64,000 bases of DNA from Cryptomeria japonica (GCF_030272615.1 NC_081410.1:253937533-254001532), one strand, 5' to 3'; counted from the first letter of the stretch, positions 35,338 to 48,200 are shown. Translations and numbers: made by a program. The notes: generated by a model from the letters alone, not told the origin.

Positions 35338-36235
35338 AGATCTATGTTGGTTGAATCATGGCACCTATATGCATTACCAAAGATTTTCAAATGGATGACG
35401 ATTTGAAGATAGCTCTTGAAGATTTGGAAAGTGTTGAATCAGAGAATAAAGAATTGAAAGAGAATGTGAATGTGAAGATAGCAAATGAATGTGTGCAGAA
35501 GTTGAGACAGAAAATCTGAAAGTTCAAACTGAGGCATAAGGAGGTTAACAATCAGTTGAAGTAGGTGAATGAGACTATTAAAGATCTGATGCAGAAGATT
35601 GAGGAAAAAGACAAGATAGAGAAATTCCTAAAGGAAACAATAAAGCAGAATTCTAAGGAATGTGAAAAGCTTGAGTAGAAGGTGAAGAATCTAAAGGCAG
35701 AAAATAAGATCCTTGATAGTAGTAAGATCTTGGAAGATTTGATTGGCATGCAACAAGTTAACTCAAACAAAATGAGACTTGGTTTCCAACCTGGTATGTG
35801 TTTAGATCAGAATGATAAAAAGCAAAATAAAGAAGTCAAATCTGAAGTGGAGAAAAAGATAGAAGATGAAAGAAAATACCAGAATTACAATTTTAATGCA
35901 AAAAGGTCACTGGTTTGACAACCTAATGCATAAAGGTACCCATCTTTTAAAAGCATGTTATGAATCGTAATTATAATCTAGTTGAATCAAACAATAAGGG
36001 TTACAACTTTCATGGATATTGTTACATTTGCAATTACTATGGACATTATACTAATCAATGCAAAAGTAAAAATGAGGATAAATCTACTAAGAAGAATGTG
36101 ATAAAGTATGGTGAATCAAAGAAGAAAGAAAATTTGGTTTGGAGAAAGAACAGTGAGAACAAAGGAAGCAAGCCTAATGTACTGGAATCCGATGTAGGCA
36201 CCTCTTCCTCCAATAACAAAGTATAGAACTTTTGA
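35338..36235 (+). pseudogene. A1 gag
   Basis: Resumes A1 after A2. ATG about 35346 or 35361 (the second reads MAPICITKDFQMDDDLKIAL). A long Glu/Lys-rich coiled coil follows, with stops at about 35517 and 35565, then ENKILDSSKILEDLIGMQQV and GFQPGMCLDQNDKKQNKEV (35682-35918). A basic region with the zinc knuckle YCYICNYYGHYTNQCKS (about 36020-36065) is intact as CxxCxxxxHxxxxC. It ends LVWRKNSENKGSKPNVLES. One knuckle present in A2 is missing here. It would coat element RNA. Confidence 0.75.
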
Positions 36236-36499
36236 TGAGGGAGAATTTATTCTAAAAGAAAAATATTCTATCCTCACCATCAAAGTGGATCATGTCATTG
36301 ATCTGACATGGCAGTGTTTTATGTGCTATCCAATAATTAGAGGAATTTATGCTAACATCATCGACAAGACTATTTTTGGTGGCAAAAATCTAAGAATGAT
36401 TTTTTGGCAAGATAAGTATCGTCTTTTTGAATTCATTCTTTCATATTAATTATTTGTGTTTGAGATTATTGCAAATAGTAGAGGAGTAGCTCATTGAGT

Positions 36500-38240
36500 A
36501 GTGCAAGCAATCATGAAAGAAAAATTGATCATTGGAGAATCTAGCTGTGAGGAATTTCATATTTTGGACAAGGTGCTCAAGGATGAATTTAACCTAGAGA
36601 AAATCAGAGATGTTGAAGCTACTCTGAGTGATGTTGAGTTGAAAAGGGTAAAAGGATTGGAAAGAAAAGGTTTGAATCTTTGGATAGAATTCCCCTGGTT
36701 TGATAATGCAGATGTTATCAGGATGATCCTTAGCCATGTGTAGTATGACAACATAGTGTTGGATAAACCCTATCCAATCATGAAGGAAGTTATTTCTATG
36801 ATCACCAACTTATGTGATAGTAGAGAAGTTTAGGAAAAGAAGTCAATCTTGAACAGAGAAGTGGAAGCCCTAACTAGGGTAAAAGGTGATTAGTGAGCTT
36901 TAATCATTAGCACAATCATCAACCTTGTGGTGAGGTGTGTTGCCTACGAAATCTCTTATAAAATCTATTTCAGGAATAGGGAAGGTGTCACCTCAGCAAT
37001 TGCAGTATATATGGAACATATGCTTATAATGGAAAACAAATCATTCGATTTATGTGAATTATTGAAATAATTGTTGTTAGATAGTATCAAGATGACAAAA
37101 GAGAAGAATTATGCTTTCTAGTTTGGGTCATTGCTTGTAAGTTTGGCTATGTACTATTTGGGATCCCTTTCAAAAAAAGCTAATGTCATATGGGAGTTTG
37201 GTGTTCCTATTGCAAGGTAGATATTTAGATATTTGAACAGTTTGAATAATAAAGAGGAAGCTTGTGATACCTATTTCAAAGTGTTTCTAGACATGTGGAG
37301 TGTTGGAAAAGTATGTATATCTTTCATTTTTGGTTTTGGTGATTCCTCCTCTAGAAAGAAGAAAAGGAGATAGTCTATTCCTATTAGTATTTGAAATCCA
37401 AAAAGAAGCAAGGCAAAAGATGTTCTGATTGATGATCCAAAATCCCCTGTAGCTGGAGAAGATTTAGTTGTTGTAGAGTAGAAAGCTGGAGAATCAAATG
37501 ATGAATCTAATTGCTGAAATTGGTTGACAGTGTGGATGGAATCAAGAAGATTGGTGTGATGTGGCTGACTTCAATTGAGTCAAATAGAATTGAAAGCATT
37601 TTTTTGAATCAGTATATTTAAAACAACATGAGCCTTGAAGATATCAGTAATCTACTTCTAGAATCTCTAAATGAAGTTCTAGAGGAGAATTTCTTTGAGC
37701 AGTTAGTCGAATAAAAAGGCTTGGATATATAGAATCTATTGAATGAATGTGTTAATGCACAAAAGATATTATCAGCATGTGTTGAGGAATTGAGGAACTA
37801 TATCTGCAGTGCTAGTAGAGTCTATAGGTATTGTATCTCTTGGCCAACAGCTACAGTGAAGCACAAAAGCCAAATTGATGCTATTGATGATAAGCTAACA
37901 ACCCTAGGCAAATCTTTTGATTTTCTGAATGATAAGGATGGTGAGTAGAGGAAAAGAATCAATTCTCTTCAAGTTGAACACTTATTTCTGAAAAGGCAGA
38001 GAGAAGACATTGTGAACATGTTTTGGAAGGTTAAGGAGGTTGTTGAAACCAAATTGGAGCATTTTTAGTGTTGCTTGGGAATGTGGTTGAGTATGAGCAG
38101 AACCCATCTGCTCTGGATAGTTTTTCCCATGCAATTGATCTATTAGTAGAGTGTAGAATACTTTGAATTAGCATTAAACTAGTCATACATTCTTGGGAAG
38201 TTCTTCTTTTGAATCTAAAGGATAAATACAAGTTTATGTT
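36500..38240 (+). pseudogene. A1 ORF2, unknown protein conserved with A2
   Basis: Minimum start at ATG 36510. Order: KLIIGESSCEEFHILDKVL, RKGLNLWIEFPWFDNADVIR (about 36650-36730), VLDKPYPIMKEVISMI, KKSILNREVEALTRVKGD, YKIYFRNREG, NKSFDLCELLK, KNYAFxFGSLLVSLAMYYL, ANVIWEFGVPIAR, then a basic serine-rich segment (SSRKKKRR), and a C-terminal coiled coil (RKRINSLQVEHLFLKRQRED). About 570 codons with some ten stops. No catalytic motif that I can name. It stands where pol would be in an autonomous element. Confidence 0.7.
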
Positions 38241-38369
38241 TTCGAAGAAGAGAAGTTAAAGGTTCTTGTGTGGTGTTTAGGTTTTGACATTTTTGCAGTT
38301 GTATATATTATATTTTTCTTCCTTTCTTTTTCATTCTTTTTTCATCAAAGACATCCTTTGTCCTTGGTG

Positions 38370-38490
38370 TCAAAAGGGGGAGAAAGTAATGCGGTTTCAA
38401 AAGAATGTGGATTCTTAGATTTGAGGAGTTGCATGAGTAAAGGGAAGTTGTACATAGTTAAGTTTTGGATATGTTTTGCCATCAATGACA
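38370..38490 (+). promoter_or_regulatory. A1 3' UTR, upstream purine tract
   Basis: GTCAAAAGGGGGAGAAAG at about 38369 corresponds to A2's tract at 23606. The primer tract next to the LTR is separated from it by insertion B and lies at 46193-46208. Confidence 0.6.
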
Positions 38491-39684
38491 TGTTAGAGAT
38501 TGTTGGATATTGCTGAGAAGTTTGTTGGAATGATGTGTTATCATTAATATCAAAATATTCTTCTATGTATTCCAATGGTGCATGCAAATTATTCTTGTGT
38601 GTTCCAGATGAGCTTATGTAAATTAATGGGTTTTGAAATACTTATCTCTAGTTGATTGAGCAGAAGTTTCAGTGATCTACATGATGATTTGATCAAGTTA
38701 TGAGGTCCAATATTGTGGTTGATATTGAGTTGTTCATGTTATTTAGTATTTTGGTTTGTGCTCCATATTGCTCTAAAATTATAATATCTTTAGTTGTGGA
38801 TGTGTGGGTTGTATTCTAGACATTGATGTGTGTCCTCAGTTTGATTAGTTCATGATTTGGAAATCCACAAGTGAATCTTTCAGGTTGACAGATAGTTATG
38901 TTGGTGTTCTTGAGCTCTAGTAGAGAGATTGTGATGATTTTGGTAATCCAAGTTGTTGCAGTTGTTGTGGTACAATTCACACTGCTTGTGAATGTTTCTA
39001 GATCATGTTCTATGTGTATTGGTGGTCTGCATTCATTATTGTGCATGTTATTAAATATTTTCCTTGTTCGGTGATGTTCTTCATGTTATGGGATATTCAT
39101 GATGTGGTAGCACATTGTGGATGATCGAGGCATAATTATTGGAGGTATTTCATATTTGCAGTGGGTTTTTATGTCTAGACTATGTCTTAGTTGACATTGT
39201 TTTGGTTCGCATTCATTGTTATAGTGCGTGTAATTATATTTTTATAATACATAGTGTGTGTTGAGCTGACATCTCTTTCATGGGTTAGTGACTTGTATAA
39301 ATGAATGTAATAATAATTCCAAGGCATTATGCTATGTGTGAGTATTGTATCAATAATTTAGTAGTAGGGAAGTTGTCTGAAGTTATGTCAAGAAGTATGT
39401 CATAGAGAAGATTTGAAAGTGAGCTTAATTGAAACTATACTCAGGCATGTGGAGATACTATTTCAGTAGTCCATGATTCTCCAGATGTAATCTGGATGCT
39501 TTGTAAGTCATTGAGACTTCTTGTAAGGTGGTGAGCCTTTGTTAAGGGTTGTATCCCTTCTGGGTTTCTTGTTTGAGAAGTGAGCTCTAGGTAGTGTTCC
39601 TAAATGCATGTGCATTCCCCATTGTAATATTTACATTTACTCCTAATAGGGTATTATCTCATTGTGGGTAGGTTCCCACCGTGG

Positions 39685-42600
39685 TGTTGGTGCCCAAAAA
39701 TGGGTTTACACTACTACAAGGCAAAGACCAAGTTGATTCCTAAAAATACCTATGGAAAGCCACTTCCAACTATCAGTATCCTTCAGACTTGGACCAACTG
39801 CAACAAGAATCTGTAAATCTTTCTACACTTTGGGCTCTGCAAGACCCGGGAGGGTGATCCCTTAGCCAATTTGTAATCTCTATGCCATATTCATAAATTA
39901 TGCATAAAACAAAGCAGATGATCTCATATAAAGGCTCAACAAAAAGGGAGAATGCTCAGAAATAGAAAATTCCTCAGTGATCCTCAACCAATTAGAACAT
40001 GAGATGATTATGTGCACATAGAAACATACATGAAAATAAAATATATTCTGATATTCAACCAATTATAGCAAGTTGTTGGTCAATTCGAATAGAAAAAAAA
40101 ACACTAAAGACAGTTACAAGCTACAATCAGTGCCTTACTCCATTGGGTACATGAATTCATACGACATAAAATGAATTCTGATAGAATTTTATTTAACATC
40201 ATATAGATCTAAGATAGTATTGCCTTGCAATGTTATTGCATCTGCAACCCCAACCCACACTACTTATCAAAATCCCTGCAATAGCACTACCACTCTACAA
40301 TTCTACTCAAGCATTTAATTGACCCCTTAGACTGAAGCATGAACATAAAATACATACACCACAATAATGCAATGAATGAGAAAACCCTTGATTTTATTCA
40401 TTTAAAATATGGTATAATAATACACTAGAGAGAAATGGATTTGAATTATATTTCTATTGAAATAATTAGCTATCTCTGTCAAAACACAATTTACATTTAA
40501 CTCCTTCAAGAACCTACAAAAAAATAGACACAAGACTCTTTATATTTATTCTATATATGACTTTACAAGTTTCTCGCTTCACCTAGACTTTGCTACTGGA
40601 ACCAAAATTTTGGAACACTCAAGGGATAAAAATTGGAACCCCATCTCATAACCCTAAATTCCCTTTTATAGAAAAAAATAGAGCTAACAAGCTTCAGGCC
40701 AAAGGAGACACCTGTCATCATGATGATTAAACATACCTGAAGTTTTTTTACAACAATATTCCATCCTTAATAAAAATAACCAATATCAAAATCTATGACT
40801 GCTTCTCTAAAACTCGTGATGTATTTTACTGTCATCGCTTTTGTTCCGGTTCAAAAAGATATCCTCCACTAGAAGACAAAAATAGTTATATCAAACTATT
40901 TACAATCCTTATTCATCATTCAGACACATCCTACTTCATCCATTGTACTCTTCATCAGATGGCCATTCATAACTCATGACTTCATGAGCTTTAGCTCTGT
41001 ATGGAGTGTATTTAATGGCTACTTGATTTGCCTCTCTTTCAAAAGATTCAAAAAATAACTCTATGGCAATTATTTTGTCCATGCTATCCTCCAGCATATC
41101 CATGTTCAAGCCTTCACATATTAACTCTACCTGGGTACTGATGACTCTCTACGCCTCCTCTTTCTAAAATTGTAGATGGTTGACGGCCCCATTTTCATCC
41201 TTAATATCTGGAAAAAGAGTTTCACTCAACTCACTGAAATTTCTCATCAGCTCCCTTATCTTTCTTTCTATATTTTCTAGAAAATTTGGGCCTCCTGCAT
41301 TGATTTTACCAACAAATAAGTTGGTTGGAGTGCGGGTGGCCTCTCAGCATGATACTTGGAAGCCATATATATTATTCTAAGTTCGTTTCCTCTTTGCAAC
41401 CATTTTGTGAACAAGGAAACCACCATCTCTTTATCATCATCAAATTTTTGAATAGCATTAAATAATAAAGAATACAAGGCATGAATGTTGTTAATTCTAC
41501 TATCAACCTTTTCATTTAAATGAGTTAGCACTGAACTAACTACCTCCTTTTATTGCCAGGATAATTGATGTTTTGATTCCTTCAACTTATTTTCTAATTC
41601 AATAATCATTTCCAAGAGCTAAGATTGAGTTGGATCAGTAGATCTAGTGGCTTCGAGCTTGTCATCATCATATGGGACCAATGATATATGGGGGATATCA
41701 ACATTGACATCAGGTTGAACTGCTTCTTCTTCATGGATAACAGGCGATGACCTAGATGTTGATGTCCTTGTAAGTGTAGAAGAGGATACTCTTATCTATC
41801 ATTTCTCAAGGAGTTGCACTCTCATTTGCAACTCTATAAACATATGTTGAACTACATTGTAATCATTGAAAAGCTTGTCAAATGTTCTCAGTAACTTTGC
41901 CTTTTCCAAGGCTTCTCTCTTTAAAGTTTAATGAGCCAATTTAGCAACATCAACATTCAACTTTGTAGCCTCCACACTTGATGTGTCAAATGCTCTCTTT
42001 ACAATAAGGCCTCCCCTTAAGTTGGGATTTATGTCACTAATGTTAAGCTTTATAGGTCCTTCCTCTAATGCCCATATTGCCAAGGTTGCATAATCATCTA
42101 CAAAATCTGATCCTTTCAATGCCAACCTTGCTTCCTCCTTTGAACTAAATTGTTGGCCCTTTGATTTCCTAATTGCATCAAAGGCCACTACATCTTCTAT
42201 ATCCCATTCTGGTAAAATTAGAACTCCATCTTGACTTACAATCATTGTGCCCTCATCTGTAGTGATTCTCTTGAACTCTTCCATCATCTCACTCTTAACT
42301 TCTTCCTGATTTTCATGTTCAGACCTATCTAGCCTCTGAGCTTTTCTCTCATCAGTTCTCTTCCTAAATTCTTCAATTTTCATCTTTCACACAGATTGCA
42401 AAAAGGTCGGGCTTCTCACAAAAGTATCATCCTCAAGAAACTTATCGCATGCCTCCTTCCTTGCATCCCTGAAAGCTCTACTTTGAATATCTAAAGGAGT
42501 GAGGTCCAACTCCAAATTAGGGGCAAAGGAGGAATACCAATTTGCATCTCTGCACTTGTTGCTACAAGCGTATCTTCCTCCATTTGTTCTTCAACTTGCT

Positions 42601-45600
42601 TTAAAGGTTAAAAGGGCACAGGTGGTGGTGAAGGACTTCTATCTAAATCTTCAAGATCAATGATTGATTCCTTTAAAAGGCTTGATTTGCACCTTTGGGG
42701 AAGGTTTTGTCTTCATTATCCTTACCTTTTCTCCTCACTAATCCTCCACTGTCACTATTTCTCTCTTCTTCACCACTTGTTTCTTCTCCTTTTCTCTTTT
42801 GAGAAGACTCATAAACAAGTCTCTTTTCTATCAGGCCATCTATTCTTTGAGGTAGAGGAGGTCGTGAGCCTGACTATTGCATCATCTTTTGATGAATCAA
42901 AACTAATTCCTCCACTGTGATGGGTGTTGGACGATGTACATCTCTTCTTTCAACTTGTCAGTCATGAACCTCTTCAAGTTTGGCCTTCTTCTCCTTCAAT
43001 GCAAGAAACAATTCATCAAAATTGTTCATAACAAAATTGACTTTAGCATGAAATAGAGTAAAATCTTCTATTGGATCATAGCTTGCATCCATTTTCTTAA
43101 TTTTAGCCTATTACTTCCTAAAAACTATCCATTTCTCTTTCCTCCAATCCTAAGTCATGAAATCAAACTCATTTCTAATTATATCCTCAGGAAAGTTGTG
43201 CTCATGAGGCAATATACCTCCTTTTATTCTTGTCCTGTAAATGTTGTAAAACCCTTCCAAGTCACTATGTCTAGCTGTGCTAGCCCTTAAATGATATGGT
43301 GCAAAGAATTTGTCAAAATTCTCATATCCTCCTTTCAAAATCACAAATTATGGGATGATAGTATAATCAGGGAAAATTATTCCTTTGCCTTTTCGCTTTA
43401 ATTCCTTATCATGGATGCATCTTATCTGCCACATTACTTCAGAAAAACCCATTCTCAAAGGAACATTAAAAGCAATACATGTGGTTGACTAGAAAAACCA
43501 TAGATTCTAATAACAGTGCTAATAGGATAAGGGATGAAATCCCCCCAATTGTGCTCAATCTTTAGAAGTGGAAACCTCTCTTTAGGCCTTACAAAATCAT
43601 GTAGCTCCTTAGGGATCCTTGGTGGGTTCACTGTCAATCTTTGTCTCAACCTAGAAGCAAATTTGTTATCAAATCTCATAAAACTAGCCTCATGTTTGTC
43701 CCAAGACATATCTGTGCTCCAAAGCTGCACTGGAATTTCCTTATTGTCAATTGTCCTCTTGAGGTTCATAGTACCTTCAAAGTAATCTGCATTCCAATAT
43801 AAAAACATGCGCATGAGCAAGGAATACCAATATAATTTAGTGCCAGACACTTTATTTTGAATATCCTCCAGCCCCTCATGAATCTTCTCTTAAAGGTATG
43901 GGGCAAAGTAAAAAACCACTATATAATCTGTATGTTGAATTTGCATGGCCATATACATGAAATTGGGTGGTATAACTATAATTGGATTGAAACCCAAGAT
44001 CTGACATAGAGAGAAAAAGGTAGCCTAAAAAATAAGGAGCAAAATCACCAATGGGGAATGGCTCCTCTGAACTAGGGCCAATGTAGTACGTTGTCTCTCC
44101 TGCATTATCCAAATGTATTGGAAGAAAATTAGTTCTAATAAAATCTTTCATTTTATAATACTCTGCCTTTAACTCATTTAAATCTACTTGTACCAGGTTA
44201 GCAAATGGTTCATAAAAGTCAAAAATCTCCTGGAATTCCTCTCTTCTGATTGTCAGCAGAGTTTCTCCTTCATTCCCCCTTATAACCCTTGAGATTGGGT
44301 TATATCTATTTGCAATGGCCTTAAGAAGGTCAACATCCATGAACACACTAGACACCACTAACTTACCTGAATCATACTTCCAAGGACTTGAGAGTGGGGA
44401 ATGTAAATTTCTCTATCCATACCATAACTTGAACATTTATATCCATCATCGATACCCTAGCATCCACCAAGTGGTATGCTTTATCAGTCAACCCTTCTCC
44501 TAGGGTTTTACCATGAACAAATTTCTACCCTTGGTACTTATCATTTGTTGAGGGCTTTAATTGATCTAAGAAATCATCAAAATGATTTCTCTTCAAATAT
44601 TCAGTTTGCCCTGAATATTTTCATGAGGGAGCCATCTTTTGAACTAGGGTTTTCTCTTATAGCTTCAAATTGGGTAGGAAAAGACTAGGGCTAACACAAG
44701 ATTTAAACTATAATAGTAATTCAAGCAAATTTCACCTTTCTCTATTTAGCTTCTAATCCTAGAATAATTATAACTCTTTTCCTTAAAAAAATTGCACAAT
44801 TCACAACATCAATTGCTTCAAAACAGATGAAAAAACTCAAATGAACTTAATACTTTGATTACACTAGAAAACCCTCATTTTGTATTGTGAGAAGTTGTCG
44901 AAATATCCCTCAGCTCCGAAAACACTCTTCGATCTCTTCTGAATACTTTGGTGATTCAAAACAACTAAGAAAAACATTTAATTATCTTCCGGAATGAAGA
45001 GTCACTGTCATATATGTCATAGCTATTTGCGCGAGTAAAGAAATGACTCTAACTCGTATTTGAAAAAAAATGAAAACCCAACCATCAATCATCTTTCATG
45101 TTGGCAAATCTCACGAACCAAACCAGTCAATCTAACATTGACCCTCCAATGTGAAAAGTGGGTCCACCCTTAGCATGATGTGGCATATCCAACTCACCTC
45201 TTACTTCTCCACTTTTAGTGACCCCACCGTCAACTTTTCTTGGCCTGCCTTGGATACATGGCATCATCTTGTGATGCCACAGTCCATAATATCCTCGCAT
45301 ATCTTGATCATGGGGTTACAAGAACCATTTGATCTATTCTTTGTTTACTTTCCAGCCACAATGATCACTTAACAATGGTCGCTAACTCCCAAGCACTTCT
45401 TGGACCAGGATTAAAACATCATCATTCAACACAAGCACGTGCATATTGATGAACCATTATTAACTCGGGTTTTACCTGCTAGGAACTAATAACATCAAAG
45501 GTTTGAAAGGTCAAATTTGTTGGCTCACTCTTCTCCATCGAGGACATGTGGCATCATCTTGTGATGTCATGGTCTTTATCTTCCTTGCACCTTTGATCGC

Positions 45601-46009
45601 GGGGAAGCACAGACCGTCAGATCTGGTCTTCCTTTATCCACAAGCCGAAGTATTAAAATATTAGACTTAGGAAAAATTTATAAGCTCTCGCATGAATATT
45701 AAAAGGGACCTGACCATAGGGAAATATTTCCCACAACTTAGGAAAAACCATAAAGAGACCGGTCGAACACAACTTAATGCTTAGGAAATACAATGGCCTC
45801 GCCAATGGTAACCAACCCTTGGCTTAAGTGGAAAAAGGTAATGATGGAATATAACAAGCTTAGGGTTTTTCTTTTACAAGATTTAATCGAAAATTCACAA
45901 ACCCTAAACCCTAGACCTTGAACTTTGACAGAGGGCAAAATAAATCTAGAATGACCAATATTTTCACTCAAGCATGAAAAATTTTGTGCAGTCATTTTTA
46001 GGACTATCA
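39685..46009 (-). mobile_element. Element C, 6.3 kb retroelement-like insertion with unknown minus-strand ORF
   Basis: The split point in LTR B is exact: CGTGG (39680-39684) before and CATGG (46010-46014) after, a one-mismatch 5-bp TSD. Ends are TGTTGGTG and ACTATCA (TG...CA). On the minus strand it starts TGATAGTCCTAAAAATGAC, resembling the LTR starts of F (TGTAATACCCTAAAAATGG) and D2. The left end contains LTR-like text with a TATA box (minus, TCTATAAAAGGG at about 40667). I could not align the two ends as LTRs, so it may be rearranged. No gag, protease, RT or integrase is visible. Confidence 0.6.
40945..44637 (-). pseudogene. Element C large ORF, unknown protein
   Basis: Start at ATG 44637 (MAPS, TGA, KYSGQTEYLKRNHFDDFL). 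Pieces in order: FVHGKTLGEGLTDKAYHLVD, MDVDLLKAIANRYNPISRVI and RREEFQEIFDFYEPFANLVQ (43876-44358), TTYYIGPSSEEPFPIGDFAP, ADYFEGTMNLKRTIDNKEIP and RQRLTVNPPRIPKELHDFVR (43455-43850), YENFDKFFAPYHLRASTARH (43150-43344), a charged region with LPEWDIEDVVAFDAIRKSKG (41928-42383), and a C-terminal segment (41277-41531). This is about 1200 codons of one protein broken by stops and frameshifts. I do not recognise it. A host-derived or retroelement-specific origin cannot be decided from the sequence. Confidence 0.6.
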
Positions 46010-46192
46010 CATGGTTTTTCCCATAACTAGGTTTTCCACATTAAAAATCTTGGTGTCATGTGTATTATTGATGTGGTGTTGTTTCATTCTTTAAACTATT
46101 AATTATCAGATTTGATTTGTGGTTTAAGTTGCAATAATTTTTTGAGCAAACTAATTCACCCCCCCTCTCAGGTTGTTGCATTATTGCCAACA

Positions 46193-46208
46193 TGACAAAG
46201 GGGGAGAT
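46193..46208 (+). promoter_or_regulatory. A1 polypurine tract
   Basis: TGACAAAGGGGGAGAT directly before the 3' LTR. The first five bases double as the right TSD of solo LTR B. Confidence 0.85.
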
Positions 46209-47463
46209 TGTTAGACTTGTGTGAATATTGTTGATACTGTTGTCATTGATGTCAAACTAGCTATCCGGTTTGGACTGGACAATATATGTAGCTTGGATTG
46301 GTCTATATATCAGTTCGAGTGTTGTATATAGTCGGTATGTGCAGTTCTTTTGTTATGGATAGATGTTGATGTTATGGATAGATGTTGTTGTTCTGGACAG
46401 ATGTTATGATGCGGTATGATGGAGATAATATAATCTGGTAATCTCTGGAAGATCCTTATTCCAGAATTTTGAGTTCTCATTGATCCCAGTATTAGTTATG
46501 TGTCTCGACATTAGTTGTTTTGGTCATATTAGTAGCATCTCTTCAAGTTTCATGTTGTGATATCCTTGGTATGTGTGGAGTCTATAGTTTGGAGATATTA
46601 TGCTTAATTTTGTTATAATGGGTTATTATTCTTGGGTCCAGATGACCCTACCCCACTCTAGTAATCTCAGCATATGCATTGGCAAATAAGGTATGTAAAG
46701 GGAAGTGTATAGAGATTTTGTGGAGGATAACATGAGTGTTGCTAACGTGTTGGGCTTGGCCAACACACTATTTTGTATTTGTACCCTCCAGTATATATAT
46801 ACATATGTAGTAGCATGAGGAATGGTATGGCATGAAGGTGTGTGTGAGAAAGAGATTAAGGAATTTCATGAGATATGCAAAAGAGATTTAGTAGGGAAGG
46901 TAGTAGTGTGTGAAGTGTGAGTTGGAGATAGTGAAGATAGATAGTGTTGCATAGAGCAGTAGTCCTTCACTAGATCTGTTGGAAGACACTTGTACAGATA
47001 TCTATAACTAGATCTAATGTAAGAGTTTGTAAATTGTAATTTGAGCTTAATATTCAAACTGATCATATGCATTTGGAGATGCAATCAATTTATTTTGTAG
47101 TGAGAATTCCGGTAGTAAGTAGTTCCTTTATATCTTTGCAGTGAGCAATCTAGCAGTGAGCCACCCGACACTGAGCCAACCCTTTTGTAAACACCATATA
47201 ACTAGTTATATTCTCCCGAGAGTTAACACTTTCCATGGTTTTTCCCATTTGAGTTCTCCACGTATAAATCCAGTGTTTTTCTTGTGGTTGTGTTCTTCGT
47301 GTTTATTCTTCATTTCTTGTTTTACATTTGTTAAAATTTTTTGATGAATATTGATATCTCTGTAGAAGATTAAAGTTTGAGAAAAAAATTTATATTTATG
47401 GGAATACTGATTCACACCCCCCCCCTGCCTCTTAGTATTTTGGTCCTTTCAACCTAATCAACA
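46209..47463 (+). repeat. A1 3' LTR
   Basis: 1255 bp, TGTTAGACTTGTGTG ... CTAATCAACA. It carries a TATA-like run (CAGTATATATATAC, about 46788), the Copia-LTR block (CCATGGTTTTTCCC, TTCTCCACGTATAAATCC, 47236-47271) and a C9 tract near the end (47416). No PBS follows, which confirms it as the right end of A1. The left TSD copy is outside the window. Confidence 0.9.
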
Positions 47464-48200
47464 AAGGTCACCTACCACACTACCATGTACAATGTTGACT
47501 TGTCTTTAGAGATCGTCGACCCTTCTCTACAAGGTGTTATGTGTCATCTTAATAGTTTATGATCACATCACTGCCTAGTCTCTCTTTGAGAGGACAGTGT
47601 GAAGATCCATGGTGGCCTAGTCCCTCTACCCCATAACCATGCTCAATTGTGCATACCTCTACACTAGGTCAACCCACACCTCATACATTTTTGGTAACTC
47701 TATTATGGGCTTGAAAATATAGTAACAATAAAATTCAAATTTAAATCATAAGAAAAATAAAACTCCCAAAAGCCCCCAAAATAAAATTATTTAAATCACT
47801 TTGAAAAAATTACATATATGGTGCAATGTGCATTTAAATATTAACTCAACTTAATATTATTAAAATCACTAATATAAGCACATTAAATGACAACAATTTA
47901 CATATGACTAACTATACACATACAATCATTACAGGTTTACTCAACATGACAATTGGATTTCTGAAAGCTACAACTGTGATAGTTGGGGATCAAAATAATA
48001 AGATAATTAAAATAGTAAAATCAAGAGAATTACCCTAATCAAGAGGCATGGGTTTTGGATTGAGATATTTAGGCTAGTTTTCTATCTCTAGTTAACCATT
48101 GGCAAGTATGTGGGCATGATCAGACCTGTGGAGCCAAGTGGAGTCGATGCCCTATACCTGTAGTCACTAAAATATTCACACATCAAGCGTACCCGCTCAT
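47464..48200. other. Intergenic, nothing recognised
   Basis: AT-rich single-copy-looking sequence right of A1. No ORF, LTR end or repeat that I can identify. Confidence 0.5.

Larger units (their letters stand above)
38491..46192 (+). mobile_element. Solo LTR B (Copia type), split by element C
   Basis: Begins TGTTAGAGATTGTTGG and ends TTATTGCCAACA, with a perfect TSD TGACA at 38486-38490 and 46193-46197. Without C it is about 1.37 kb. It contains the Copia-LTR block (TTCCCACCGTGG, then TTTTTCCC and GGTTTTCCACATTAAAAATC on the far side of C) and a C7 tract followed by CTCTCAGG near the end. There is no internal coding sequence of its own, so it is a solo LTR. Confidence 0.85.

Noticed and set aside
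40600-40700. Possible host promoter with TATA box
   Set aside because: It sits at the LTR-like end of element C on the minus strand, so an LTR promoter is the simpler reading.
45897-45920. Telomere-like CCCTAAA units
   Set aside because: Only about two adjacent units; too few for an interstitial telomeric repeat.
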